A DNA stretch of 64,000 bases. Source: Candidatus Bathyoplasma sp. NZ. Its GTDB lineage: Bacteria > Bacillota_I > Bacilli_A > MAG-NZ. The stretch is from the NCBI GenBank assembly GCA_013332095.1, contig JABENI010000011.1:106695-170694 (forward strand). The letters are read 5' to 3'. Shown here one piece after another: positions 44,006 to 52,869 of the stretch; position 1 is the first letter of the stretch, and each line of letters opens with the position of its first letter. The translations under genes and the position numbers were made by a program. Below the pieces are notes generated by a model. The model saw nothing but the letters and a program-made list of their open reading frames with translations, did no database searches and was not told where the DNA came from.

Positions 44006-45160
44006 TTAAGAATCTCGCAAACAGTCTACAGCATTTTGTTTACTAGCTTTTCTAGCTGGCGACCAACCAAAGATTATTCCTACCGTTATGGAAAATATTG
44101 TACCTAAAATTGTTCCCCCAACTGAAATTTTAAATGGTATTGATAAACCAACCGCTGCCAGATAAGCAAGCAAATTACCCAAAATCATCCCAATGATTCC
44201 CCCAATTATCGATATTATAATAGCTTCTAAGGCAAATAATATTTGGATATCTGATTTTTTAGCTCCTAGTGCTTTTCTAAGTCCTATTTCACTTCTTCTT
44301 TCTGAAACTGATACTAACATCATATTCATAATCCCAATTCCACCTACTACTAGCGAAATCGAGGCTATTCCTGTTAACATTGCTGTCATTACACCTGTAA
44401 TTTCATCTAATTGCTCTAAAAGATCGGCAATATCAAAAATATAGTAGCTATTTTCCGCATTTTGAAAGATTCTATCTAAAATTTTTTCTAAATCTGCAGT
44501 GATTTGTTTCCCTTTTGAAGTATCGTCCATGAAAACTTCAATTGAATCAATTCGATTACCACCGTTTAGATGCATGACCGTATTGTAAGGAATATAAATT
44601 TCTTCGCTTGATCTACCATCATCTAAAATACCTACTACTTTAAACGATATTCCGTTGATAAAAATTGTTTTATCAATTCCACTTTTACCTCGAAAAAGTT
44701 GCTGTTCTACTTCTTTCGTTATATTGGCAACATGAGTTTTATTGGCAACATCTATTTTATTAATTGTTCTACCGCCAATCAAGTCATCTTCGTACTGTTG
44801 AAAAGAAGTATAATCTTTCCCAATAACTGGTAAATCTTCCATTAAATATTCTTCAAATATTGCTGTTCCAGTAGTACTAGTAGTTATTGATACTACATCA
44901 ACATTTTCAATATTTTCAATATCTAGCAAATCTTGGGGACTCAAACTATCTTTAGCTGGCGTTCCAAAAATTTGCACATTTAATTGTGAAACTCCTAACT
45001 CTTCAAACTGTTCAACTATATCTGAAGTTGCTCCTTCAACAATGGTTATTAAAGAGATAACTGAAGTTACTCCAATTATTACTCCTAATACTGTTAAAAA
45101 TACTCGCATTTTATTGTGAACAATATTTTCTAAACTCATCATAATATTTTCTTTAAACAT
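44006..45160 (-). CDS. MacB-like ABC transporter permease (YknZ type)
   Basis: 384 residues with the MacB architecture: first helix at about 15-40 (HNKMRVFLTVLGVIIGVTSV), a ~200-residue extracytoplasmic MacB_PCD domain, then three helices of the FtsX domain with GGIGIMNMMLVSVSERRSEIGLRKALGAKK and a final GWSPARKASKQNAVDCLR. It is a mechanotransmission pump rather than an importer. Third gene of an adaptor-ATPase-permease operon; its start overlaps the ATPase gene by 8 bases. Probable role: export of a peptide or toxic compound, as for Bacillus YknXYZ. Confidence 0.9.
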   Translation of the reverse strand: MFKENIMMSLENIVHNKMRVFLTVLGVIIGVTSVISLITIVEGATSDIVEQFEELGVSQLNVQIFGTPAKDSLSPQDLLDIENIENVDVVSITTSTTGTAIFEEYLMEDLPVIGKDYTSFQQYEDDLIGGRTINKIDVANKTHVANITKEVEQQLFRGKSGIDKTIFINGISFKVVGILDDGRSSEEIYIPYNTVMHLNGGNRIDSIEVFMDDTSKGKQITADLEKILDRIFQNAENSYYIFDIADLLEQLDEITGVMTAMLTGIASISLVVGGIGIMNMMLVSVSERRSEIGLRKALGAKKSDIQILFALEAIIISIIGGIIGMILGNLLAYLAAVGLSIPFKISVGGTILGTIFSITVGIIFGWSPARKASKQNAVDCLRDS

Positions 45161-45851
45161 TATTCACACCTCGATTTTCAAACAATTCTCCATCTAGTAT
45201 TTCTATCACACGGTCGCCGTATTGAGCGATTTTTTGATCATGAGTAATCATTAAAATTGTTTTTCCTTCTTTATGCAACTGTTCAAATAACATCATTATT
45301 TGCTTTCCTGTTTCTTGATCAAGTGCTCCTGTTGGCTCATCTGCTAATAAAATAGTAGGGTTGTTAGCAAGTGCTCTTGCTATCGCAACTCTTTGTTGTT
45401 GTCCTCCTGATAATTGATTAGGTCGATAATTATATTTTTCTTGCAATCCAACTTTATCTAAGGCTTCTTTGGCTCTTCTCAGCCGTTCCTTTTTAGAAAT
45501 CTTCGAGTAATTCAAAGACAATTCTACATTTTTTAAAGCCGATAATCTTGGCAATAGATGAAATGATTGAAAGATAAAACCGATTTGTCTATTTCTAATA
45601 TTTGACAGTTTTCTATCATTCATAGAACTTACCAAAGTGTCGTTTAAATAATATTCACCAGTTGTAGCTGAATCTAGACAACCTAAAATATTCATTAAAG
45701 TTGATTTTCCACTACCTGATGGTCCTAAAACTGAAAGAAATTCTCCCTCATTTACAATTAAGTCTACTTCTTTTAATACTTTAAAATTTTCAGTTCCCAT
45801 CTTATATACTTTTTCAATTTTTTTCAATTCAATTATTTTATTTTTATTCAT
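45153..45851 (-). CDS. ABC transporter ATPase (MacB/LolD type)
   Basis: 232 residues with every ATPase motif: Walker A GPSGSGKST, Q-loop in FIFQSFHLLP, signature LSGGQQQRVAIARAL, Walker B ILLADEPTGALD and the switch His in MITHDQ. The LolD-like ALDxxTGKQ segment fits MacB transporters. AGGTGA precedes the ATG. It is cytoplasmic and works with the permease downstream and the adaptor upstream. Confidence 0.95.
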   Translation of the reverse strand: MNKNKIIELKKIEKVYKMGTENFKVLKEVDLIVNEGEFLSVLGPSGSGKSTLMNILGCLDSATTGEYYLNDTLVSSMNDRKLSNIRNRQIGFIFQSFHLLPRLSALKNVELSLNYSKISKKERLRRAKEALDKVGLQEKYNYRPNQLSGGQQQRVAIARALANNPTILLADEPTGALDQETGKQIMMLFEQLHKEGKTILMITHDQKIAQYGDRVIEILDGELFENRGVNNV

Positions 45852-45866
45852 CCAATCACCTATTTG

Positions 45867-46733
45867 CTAATTATTTTCAAAGTCAGATGACTTTAAGGTG
45901 AATATTGCACTCTCTCTTAAAATAATGTCATTTAACTTTAATCCTTCTAAAACTTCAACATAATCACCATCACTAATTCCCACAGATATTTTTTTAACAG
46001 CTACTTCTTTTTCAGTCTCGTAAAAATTAATGTAGGGATCGCCAAATTCATCAAAATTCACATAACTCATCGGTATGATTAAAGCATCAATTGCTGCCTT
46101 TTTCACTTTCGAAACTTCCACACCCAATCCTACTCTATAATTTAATTTTTTAGGCAAACTAACTCTAACTGGGTAATAAGAAACTGAGTTTTCCACATTG
46201 ACTGTATCAAGAATTTCTTCAATCGTTCCCGGAACAGTTTCTTTTAAAGCATTGATATATACTTCGACTGAATCACCAACATTTAAATATCCGATATTGT
46301 ATTCATCAACGGTAATTTTTACTTCCAAATTTTCTTCTTCTATTTCCGTTTCTATTATGTTAAATAATAATTGTCCCTTTTGTAAATAATTTTCATATTC
46401 GTTAATTCTTAACCAAGTAACCTCACCAGCAGCAGGAGCAACTATTATTTCATTTTGACCGTTAATGTACTCCAACCAAACAATTTTTTCTCCTTTGTTT
46501 ACTTCAGCACCATTACTAATATAAAGTTCTCGTACCACTCCATTGTTTTTTGCATGAACCGATGTATCAATTACGTTAAGTGTTCCCACACCACTTACTT
46601 CCAATAAAACATCACCAGTCACCACTTTGTATTCATCGTACTGAACTGGTAACTCTTGTGCGCCCACAAATACCAAAAAGCCGAAAATTGCTATAATTAT
46701 TGTAAAAATAATAATCTTTTTTTTATGTTTCAT
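45867..46733 (-). CDS. HlyD/MacA-like adaptor (membrane fusion) protein
   Basis: 288 residues: N-terminal membrane anchor (about 5-24, IIIFTIIIAIFGFLVFVGA), then a lipoyl/barrel-sandwich half VSGVGTLNVIDTSVHAKNNG and its second half IIVAPAAGEVTWLRI with almost no coiled coil between, then a beta-barrel domain. The short hairpin is typical for Gram-positive YknX-like adaptors, which need no outer-membrane partner. AAGGAT precedes the ATG. First gene of the three-gene efflux operon. Confidence 0.88.
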   Translation of the reverse strand: MKHKKKIIIFTIIIAIFGFLVFVGAQELPVQYDEYKVVTGDVLLEVSGVGTLNVIDTSVHAKNNGVVRELYISNGAEVNKGEKIVWLEYINGQNEIIVAPAAGEVTWLRINEYENYLQKGQLLFNIIETEIEEENLEVKITVDEYNIGYLNVGDSVEVYINALKETVPGTIEEILDTVNVENSVSYYPVRVSLPKKLNYRVGLGVEVSKVKKAAIDALIIPMSYVNFDEFGDPYINFYETEKEVAVKKISVGISDGDYVEVLEGLKLNDIILRESAIFTLKSSDFENN

Positions 46734-46833
46734 CTTTCATATCCTTTCTTTGATACAAACTTATCTTTATTATATCATTTTTTCCTTAAAATCGCAATAA
46801 TCTACACATTGCGTTAAAATTTTTTTCAACAAA

Positions 46834-48267
46834 TTATAATTTCAAAATTAAATAACCATATCCTTCTTTTTCCATCTCTTCAATTGGAACAAATCGCATT
46901 GCTGCCCCGTTTATACAATAACGTAACCCCCCTGCATCGATTGGTCCGTCATTGAAGACATGACCTAAATGGCATTCACCAACTCTACTGACTACTTCTG
47001 TACGCTCTCTAGCCAAACTATTATCTTGATGGAAATTAACTACATCTTTACTAATTGGTTTAGTAAAACTTGGCCAGCCAGAACCCGATTCAAATTTATC
47101 TTTTGATAAAAATAAGGGCTCTCCTGTAGCAACATCGACATAGATACCATTTTTATGATTTTCATAATAGGGATGACTAAAGGCTTCCTCAGTCCCAGCA
47201 TTTTGAATTATTTTATATTGTTGGGTGGTTAAATTTTCTCTTAAATAGCCATCATCTGGTTTACTGTATAAAAATGGATTTATATCAGCAGCAGCAATTT
47301 CTAAACTTTTATTTGCTTTGCTGATTGGTGCTTTTAATTGATTAAAATCGATGTGGCAATAACCAGCAGGATTTTTGACTAAATAATTTTGATGCTCCTC
47401 TTCGGCTAGATAAAAATTAACTAATGGTTCTACTTCTACCACAATTGGTTTTTGGAATTTTGCTGTTAATTCAGCGATAACTGACTTGATTATTTTTAAA
47501 TCTTTTTCATCTTTATAATATATTCCACTGCGGTATTGAATTCCTTGGTCATTTCCCTGTTTGTTTAAAGAAGTTGGATCAACTACTCTAAAAAAATAAG
47601 TCAACAACCTCTGTAAGTTAATTTTTGCTGAGTCATATAAAACTTTAACTGTTTCAGCATGCCCACTATCAGCAATCACTTGCTGATACGTCGGTTTTTC
47701 GGTATTTCCATTTGCGTAACCGGAGACGGTATCAATCACTCCGTAAATTCTCGCTATATATTCCTCAACGCCCCAAAAACATCCTCCTGCTAAATATATT
47801 TCTTTTAATTCTTCGACATTGTAGTCCGCTAAAGAGGGTCTACTTTTTACATCTGCAAATATTATTTGTTCGCCAAACATTTCTAAAATTTGACTCTCCG
47901 TAATGTTTCCTAATGTTTTGGAAATCAGTTGATGTTTTTGATTCAGATAGATGTTTGTCGGCATTTTCCTAATTTGAAATAAATCGGAAAAATAGCCATC
48001 TTGATCGTAAATCACGGTAAAATCGTAGTCTAAACTTTTAAACCATTTCTCAAAATTATCTACTGTTGACTCTTTATATTGATTGGGAAAAATAACCGTT
48101 ATAACTTCAAAATTATTTTTTTCATTAGCAATTTTATTAATTTTATCTAACGCCGACACACAGACAGAACACCACGATGCCCAAGCTTTAAGATAAATTT
48201 TCTTACCGGCAAAATCACTAAATTTAATTTCACCTTTATTCGATTGAAATATTTTATTACTATCCAC
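46834..48267 (-). CDS. msrAB: Thioredoxin-like / MsrA / MsrB three-domain methionine sulfoxide reductase
   Basis: Repairs both S- and R-methionine sulfoxide. 477 residues in three parts: a TlpA-like thioredoxin domain (about 1-135) with SWCSVC (Cys33, Cys36), MsrA (about 155-305) with GGCFWG (catalytic Cys163), and MsrB (about 335-477) with SGSGWPSF and RYCINGAAMRF (catalytic Cys451). This is the PilB layout of Neisseria, where the thioredoxin domain recycles the reductases. Here no signal peptide or anchor precedes the thioredoxin domain, so the protein seems cytoplasmic. The start is GTG, 10 bases after AAGGAGG; no in-frame ATG offers a leader. Confidence 0.93.
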   Translation of the reverse strand: MDSNKIFQSNKGEIKFSDFAGKKIYLKAWASWCSVCVSALDKINKIANEKNNFEVITVIFPNQYKESTVDNFEKWFKSLDYDFTVIYDQDGYFSDLFQIRKMPTNIYLNQKHQLISKTLGNITESQILEMFGEQIIFADVKSRPSLADYNVEELKEIYLAGGCFWGVEEYIARIYGVIDTVSGYANGNTEKPTYQQVIADSGHAETVKVLYDSAKINLQRLLTYFFRVVDPTSLNKQGNDQGIQYRSGIYYKDEKDLKIIKSVIAELTAKFQKPIVVEVEPLVNFYLAEEEHQNYLVKNPAGYCHIDFNQLKAPISKANKSLEIAAADINPFLYSKPDDGYLRENLTTQQYKIIQNAGTEEAFSHPYYENHKNGIYVDVATGEPLFLSKDKFESGSGWPSFTKPISKDVVNFHQDNSLARERTEVVSRVGECHLGHVFNDGPIDAGGLRYCINGAAMRFVPIEEMEKEGYGYLILKL

Positions 48268-48362
48268 TATTTTAGTTCCTCCTTCGTTGAAAACTCTTTT
48301 ATTTACTATTTTTATAAGTTTTTCTATCTTAAATCTAACATTTTTTTACAATTTTTACAATA

Positions 48363-48387
48363 AAAAGTACTAAATAATAGTACTTTT
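48363..48387 (-). terminator. Terminator of the PBP-murE unit
   Basis: AAAAGTACTA-TTATT-TAGTACTTTT with Ts following on the minus strand; the 5' arm includes the murE stop region. Confidence 0.85.
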
Positions 48388-49734
48388 CTCTTGGTATTTA
48401 TTTAAAACTTCTGTCACTATTTCATGGTCACTAAAATGATATTTACGGGAACCGATTATTTGATGTGTTTCGTGTCCTTTTCCTAAAATTAATACATTGT
48501 CATAATGTTTTATCGCAAATTCAATCGCTAACGACCTATCGTAAATAATTAAATAATTTTTATTTAAATGAATTAAATCACTCATGATTAAACTAAGCGA
48601 CTCATTTCTTTTATTATCTTGCGTGAATATTGTAATGTAAGATAAGTCATCGCATATTTGACTTATCATTTTTCTTTTAATTTTATCTCGGTTGCCACCA
48701 CAACCAATGACCACTGCACCTTTGAATATTTTTAGAACTTTTTTAACAGCATCTGGTGTATGGGCGTAATCGATTAAAATTTTTTTCCCTTTATCTTCGA
48801 TCAAGTCCATTCTTCCTTTGACACCTTGGTAATTACTCAAAAAACTCTTAAACTCTGTTATATCGATCATTTTTAATAATTTAATCACCGCTAGTAAATT
48901 AGAAACGTTAAATTCTCCTAATAATTTTGATTTATACACTTGATTATCATATTCAATTTCTACCGGAAAAACACTTAGTATTTTAGCATCTTTTAAAGAA
49001 TAAAAAACACTGTTTTTACTTTTAAAACTCACAAGCATAAAATCATCTTTATTTAGCAATACTGTTTTAGTAACTTGTTTGATTAACTTTTTTTTCGATT
49101 CACAGTAGTTACAAAATGTTTTGTGGTAATCCATATGTTCAGATGTAATATTACTGTAAATGGCATAGTCAAATTTTAATCCAAAGACCCGGCATTCATC
49201 CAAGCCAATGCTCGATACTTCCATAATTACATATTGATAGTGTAAGGCAATAGCCTTATTGATTAATAAAATATTTTTTCTGATACAAGGTGTAGTATTA
49301 AGTGTTGGTAACATTTGGTCGTTAAAAGAAATTTTGTTTGTTCCGATTAGCAGTGAGCCATCTTTTTTTAAAAAATCATGTAACAAAGTTGTAATTGTTG
49401 TTTTTCCGTTTGTGCCTGTTACGCCAATTAAAGTAATTTTTGAAAAATCTATCTGATGTAATTGAAGTAACATTTTAGCGTAAATTTCTTTTAAATTTTC
49501 GACAACTATTAAATTTACTGGAGAGACAAAATAGTAATTACTGACAACAGTTTTAGCGCCATTTTTTATTGCTTCTTCTAAATAATCATAACCGTTGTGA
49601 TTTTCCCCTTCAAAGACAAAAAATATTGAATTTTCGATACATTCTTTACTATTTTCCGTTATATCCGCGATAAGATGATTAGTATAGTTGCCCTTTAAAT
49701 TCAACGTTTTTAACAACTTACTTAACTTAATCAT
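48370..49734 (-). CDS. murE: UDP-MurNAc-tripeptide ligase MurE
   Basis: Adds the third amino acid to UDP-MurNAc-L-Ala-D-Glu. 454 residues: N-terminal uridine-binding domain, central ATP site GVTGTNGKTT, carbamylated-lysine region GVKGRMDL, DYAHTPDAV and C-terminal domain. The substrate loop reads TQDNKRNE; DNPR marks diaminopimelate enzymes and most lysine-adding enzymes lack this Arg, so specificity is not clear from sequence. The start ATG at 49734 overlaps the PBP stop (ATGATTAA); a longer frame upstream lies inside the PBP gene and is ignored. Confidence 0.93.
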   Translation of the reverse strand: MIKLSKLLKTLNLKGNYTNHLIADITENSKECIENSIFFVFEGENHNGYDYLEEAIKNGAKTVVSNYYFVSPVNLIVVENLKEIYAKMLLQLHQIDFSKITLIGVTGTNGKTTITTLLHDFLKKDGSLLIGTNKISFNDQMLPTLNTTPCIRKNILLINKAIALHYQYVIMEVSSIGLDECRVFGLKFDYAIYSNITSEHMDYHKTFCNYCESKKKLIKQVTKTVLLNKDDFMLVSFKSKNSVFYSLKDAKILSVFPVEIEYDNQVYKSKLLGEFNVSNLLAVIKLLKMIDITEFKSFLSNYQGVKGRMDLIEDKGKKILIDYAHTPDAVKKVLKIFKGAVVIGCGGNRDKIKRKMISQICDDLSYITIFTQDNKRNESLSLIMSDLIHLNKNYLIIYDRSLAIEFAIKHYDNVLILGKGHETHQIIGSRKYHFSDHEIVTEVLNKYQEKSTII

Positions 49735-51637
49735 CGGTATATAGGACAATAGTCCCACCTTCGCTAACTTTCTCTTTGGCAATTGGTATCTGGGCTACTA
49801 TCTCATCACCATCACCGATAATCTCAATTTTATAATAAATTGATCTTTTAATATCTTTTACTTTTTGGCCAACATAATTATCAATTACATATAATGGTTT
49901 ATCAATATAATAACGCAGTTCTTTTTCTATTTGCTCTTCTTGTTTTTCAATATTTAATAATGGTAAACTCTCTTCTAAAATTTCCCCTACAATCGGAGCT
50001 GCTACTACCCCTCCGTATTGAATAGTATTTTTAGGATTATCAATAGCTATATAAACCATTAGTTCAGGGTCATTCATCGGAGCAGCACCTAAAAAAGATA
50101 AAATATAATTACCATCCATGTAAGTTCCATCCGGACCAACTTTTTGCGCTGTTCCTGTTTTTCCACCTACTCGGTATCCATCTATAAAAGCATTGCGTCC
50201 TGTTCCTTTAGCTACTACACTTTCTAAAGCATATTTGATAATATCTGATGTTTGTTCACTTATTACTTTATCTTTAACTTCTGGTTTTGTCTCAAAAACT
50301 ATTTCTGCGGTTTGATCATTTCCGATACTGTGCAAAATATAAGGTTGCATCAAATCTCCCCCGTTTATCGCTGCACTAACAGCAGTTAACAGTTGGATTG
50401 GAGTTACCGAATTTCCTTGACCAAAGGCACTGGTTGCTAATTCTAGTGGCCCTATTTTATCAGGATTAAAAACTATGCCGGTAGATTCTCCTAATAAATC
50501 AACACCTGTTTTTTTCCCAAAGCCAAACTTATCTATATAACTAAAAAGTTTATCTATTCCTAATCTTGTGCCAATTTCTACAAAACCAGGGTTACATGAA
50601 TTTTGAATTACTTCTAAAAACGTTTGCGTTCCATGTCCGCCAGGTTTCCAATCTTTTAATCTAACTCCTCCTACCATTGAATATCCGATATCATGAAATA
50701 CTTCATCTATTGAAAATACTCCTTCTTCTAATCCTGCTGCATAAGTTATTATTTTAAAAGTACTTCCGGGCTCATAACTCATCCAAATGGGCAGATTGCG
50801 ATTGATTATTTCTTGAGATGATTTTTGATATTCTGCTGGTGAAAAATTAGGATAACTTACCATACCATAAATTTCCATCGTTTTCGGATTTACAGCAATA
50901 GCCAACATTTGGTCTGGAGAGTATTGACTAACAGCATTTTCTACTACTCTTTCCATAATTTTTTGAACTCGCATATCCACAGTCAAATAGATGTCTAATC
51001 CTTTATTCGGATATTGATATTCTCCTACAATGTCGTGCATAAAATCACCTTTAGCGTCAGTAGTGACATTTAAATTACCTTTTTTACCTGATAAATAATC
51101 TTCATAATAAAATTCTAATCCGGCTATCCCTTGATTATCTATTCCCGTAAACCCTACCGTTTGAGCTAATAGACTGTCGTACGGATAATATCGCCTGGTA
51201 TCTCCTACTACGTATATTCCATCTAAGTTAGCACTCATAATTTTTTCGGCTTGTTCTACCGTGATTTTTCTTCCTTCTGGTTTTATTAGTTCGATCGAAA
51301 CATTTTTTTCTAAATGTTTTTTTATTTTTTCTTGGGTAGTATTTAAAATTTTTGCTAGTTTTAAAGAAGTTTCATCAATATTGTCGACTTGTTTGTTAAT
51401 ACTAGCAACACTAGGCGCTAATTGACTTCCTACTATTAAAGTACCATTTCTATCGTAGATGTTTCCTCTTTGCCCTTCAATTGGAATACTTCTTTGCCAC
51501 AAATCAACTGCTAGATTAGTTATTTTATTTCCTTTTACTATTTGTAAATACCCTACTCTCACTATTAAAATAGCAACAACTAAGACCGTTCCTAGTATTA
51601 AGATAAAAATTCTTTTGTTTATTTCAAATTTATTCAT
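49727..51637 (-). CDS. ftsI: Class B penicillin-binding protein with PASTA domain
   Basis: Cross-links septal peptidoglycan. 636 residues: one N-terminal membrane helix (about 9-30), pedestal domain starting RGNIYDRNG, transpeptidase with Ser292 in SxxK form STFK, SCN and KTGT motifs, and a single C-terminal PASTA domain (about 575-636). The layout fits Bacilli PbpB/SpoVD-type division PBPs, partner of FtsW. Transcribed before murE with an 8-base overlap. AAGGAGG-like GGAGGGC precedes the ATG. A decayed copy of its codons ~16-57 lies at 62.2-62.35 kb. Confidence 0.93.
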   Translation of the reverse strand: MNKFEINKRIFILILGTVLVVAILIVRVGYLQIVKGNKITNLAVDLWQRSIPIEGQRGNIYDRNGTLIVGSQLAPSVASINKQVDNIDETSLKLAKILNTTQEKIKKHLEKNVSIELIKPEGRKITVEQAEKIMSANLDGIYVVGDTRRYYPYDSLLAQTVGFTGIDNQGIAGLEFYYEDYLSGKKGNLNVTTDAKGDFMHDIVGEYQYPNKGLDIYLTVDMRVQKIMERVVENAVSQYSPDQMLAIAVNPKTMEIYGMVSYPNFSPAEYQKSSQEIINRNLPIWMSYEPGSTFKIITYAAGLEEGVFSIDEVFHDIGYSMVGGVRLKDWKPGGHGTQTFLEVIQNSCNPGFVEIGTRLGIDKLFSYIDKFGFGKKTGVDLLGESTGIVFNPDKIGPLELATSAFGQGNSVTPIQLLTAVSAAINGGDLMQPYILHSIGNDQTAEIVFETKPEVKDKVISEQTSDIIKYALESVVAKGTGRNAFIDGYRVGGKTGTAQKVGPDGTYMDGNYILSFLGAAPMNDPELMVYIAIDNPKNTIQYGGVVAAPIVGEILEESLPLLNIEKQEEQIEKELRYYIDKPLYVIDNYVGQKVKDIKRSIYYKIEIIGDGDEIVAQIPIAKEKVSEGGTIVLYTDD

Positions 51638-51684
51638 TTAGCCCTCCTTCATTAAATAATATGAAAAAGAGATAGCTTTTATTA

Positions 51685-51715
51685 AAAAAAGACTTATATT
51701 TATCTCGTCTTTTTT
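51685..51715 (-). terminator. Weak hairpin in the leader region before the PBP gene
   Basis: AAAAAAGAC/GTCTTTTTT arms with a 13-base loop. Could end upstream transcription on the minus strand or serve as a leader hairpin. The rest of 51638..52215 holds repeat copy A (51851..52022) and otherwise no gene. Confidence 0.4.
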
Positions 51716-51850
51716 ACTAACTAAAATATTATAAAATTAAAACAAAATTCAATCGTGATAAATTTAAATATATTTAACGACTTCTTGTTTTATTTTGTTG
51801 TTTTATAAGAATTAAATTTAGTTTTAATCTTTTCCTTTAATTTTAATCAA

Positions 51851-52022
51851 TTTTTTAAACTACTGCTATTATCAAGCGATAATTTAAGCTACTATTGAAC
51901 AAAAAAAGCCCTTATAAATAAAACTTTATAAGAACCTTTTATAATATTCAGACAAAGTTGATTAGTATAGCCTTCTTTATCTCTTAGTAGTGTGTTACTG
52001 GTAAAGCAATTCGTTGTCCACA
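51851..52022. repeat. Intergenic repeat, copy A
   Basis: About 170 bp shared with copies at 58763 and 62344. Recognisable blocks: TAATTTAAG, CTTATAAATAAA with its inverted partner (a terminator at 51904..51940), TTGATTAGTATAGCCTTCTT, TCTTAGTAGT and AGCAATTCGTTGTCCAC. Each copy lies just downstream of an FtsX-type ABC ATPase gene or its remnant. Confidence 0.85.
51904..51940 (-). terminator. Terminator of the first permease/ATPase unit (within repeat A)
   Basis: On the minus strand AAAGGTTCTTATAAA pairs with TTTATAAGGGCTTT and is followed by a T-run. Conserved in the other repeat copies. Confidence 0.7.
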
Positions 52023-52215
52023 AATTGTGTTGAACATCTTCTAACACATCCATATATTTCTTCTAATATCATAAAATATTTAACAAATCAAAAAGTTCCA
52101 TCACTATTATTTAACGATGACTCTCTGAAATATTCTATAATTGTATTTTTACTTTTTTTCACTAAATTTTCTATTGCTGTATGTCGATACTAATGACTAT
52201 GAAAATACATCTAAT

Positions 52216-52869
52216 TTACAAGAATATTATTTCCCCATTAACAATTTTGCAAACACATTGAGCATATTTTATCAATGACTCATCATGAGTAACTAATAAC
52301 ATTTTCATGTTAAATTCCTCGCATAATTGTTTAAACAAATTCATTAATTTTTGAGTACTTTCATTATCCAACGCTCCACTAGGTTCATCAGCAAGAATCA
52401 ATTTTGGTCTCTGCATGAAAACTCTTGCAATTGCAACTCTTTGCTGTTCTCCACCTGATAATTCACTAGGATATTTATCAACAAGCTTTTCTATCCCTAG
52501 ACGTGAACAAATCGAGGCAAACATATCAGCGTCATCATTGAAAAAGGTAATATTATCATATACCGATAGGTATTCAATTAGATTATAGTTTTGGAACACA
52601 TACCCAATATTTTGGTATCGATATTCAGCTAACTGATCCTCATTCATAGATGATATTATATCTCCATCTAAATCTATATCTCCTTTATCAGGCTTAATAA
52701 TTCCACTTATTAAGTTAAATAGGGTAGTCTTTCCACTACCGCTTGCACCCAATAAAACAGTACATTCCGTAAGGGGAATTGTTACATTAAAATTATCAAA
52801 GACAACTTGTTTATCATATTTTTTATCAATATTACTAAATTTTAGTTCGCTATGATATTCCTTATTCAT
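52216..52869 (-). CDS. ABC transporter ATPase (BceA-like), unit 1
   Basis: 217 residues with Walker A GASGSGKTT, Q-loop YVFQNYNLI, signature LSGGEQQRVAIARV, Walker B LILADEPSGALD and switch His in VTHDESL. Belongs to the MacB/BceA class that works with FtsX-fold permeases in peptide-antibiotic detoxification and signalling. Overlaps the permease gene by 8 bases. No sensor kinase or response regulator is near, unlike classical BceRS-AB loci; a WYL-type regulator pseudogene and palindromic operator lie upstream instead. Confidence 0.9.
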   Translation of the reverse strand: MNKEYHSELKFSNIDKKYDKQVVFDNFNVTIPLTECTVLLGASGSGKTTLFNLISGIIKPDKGDIDLDGDIISSMNEDQLAEYRYQNIGYVFQNYNLIEYLSVYDNITFFNDDADMFASICSRLGIEKLVDKYPSELSGGEQQRVAIARVFMQRPKLILADEPSGALDNESTQKLMNLFKQLCEEFNMKMLLVTHDESLIKYAQCVCKIVNGEIIFL

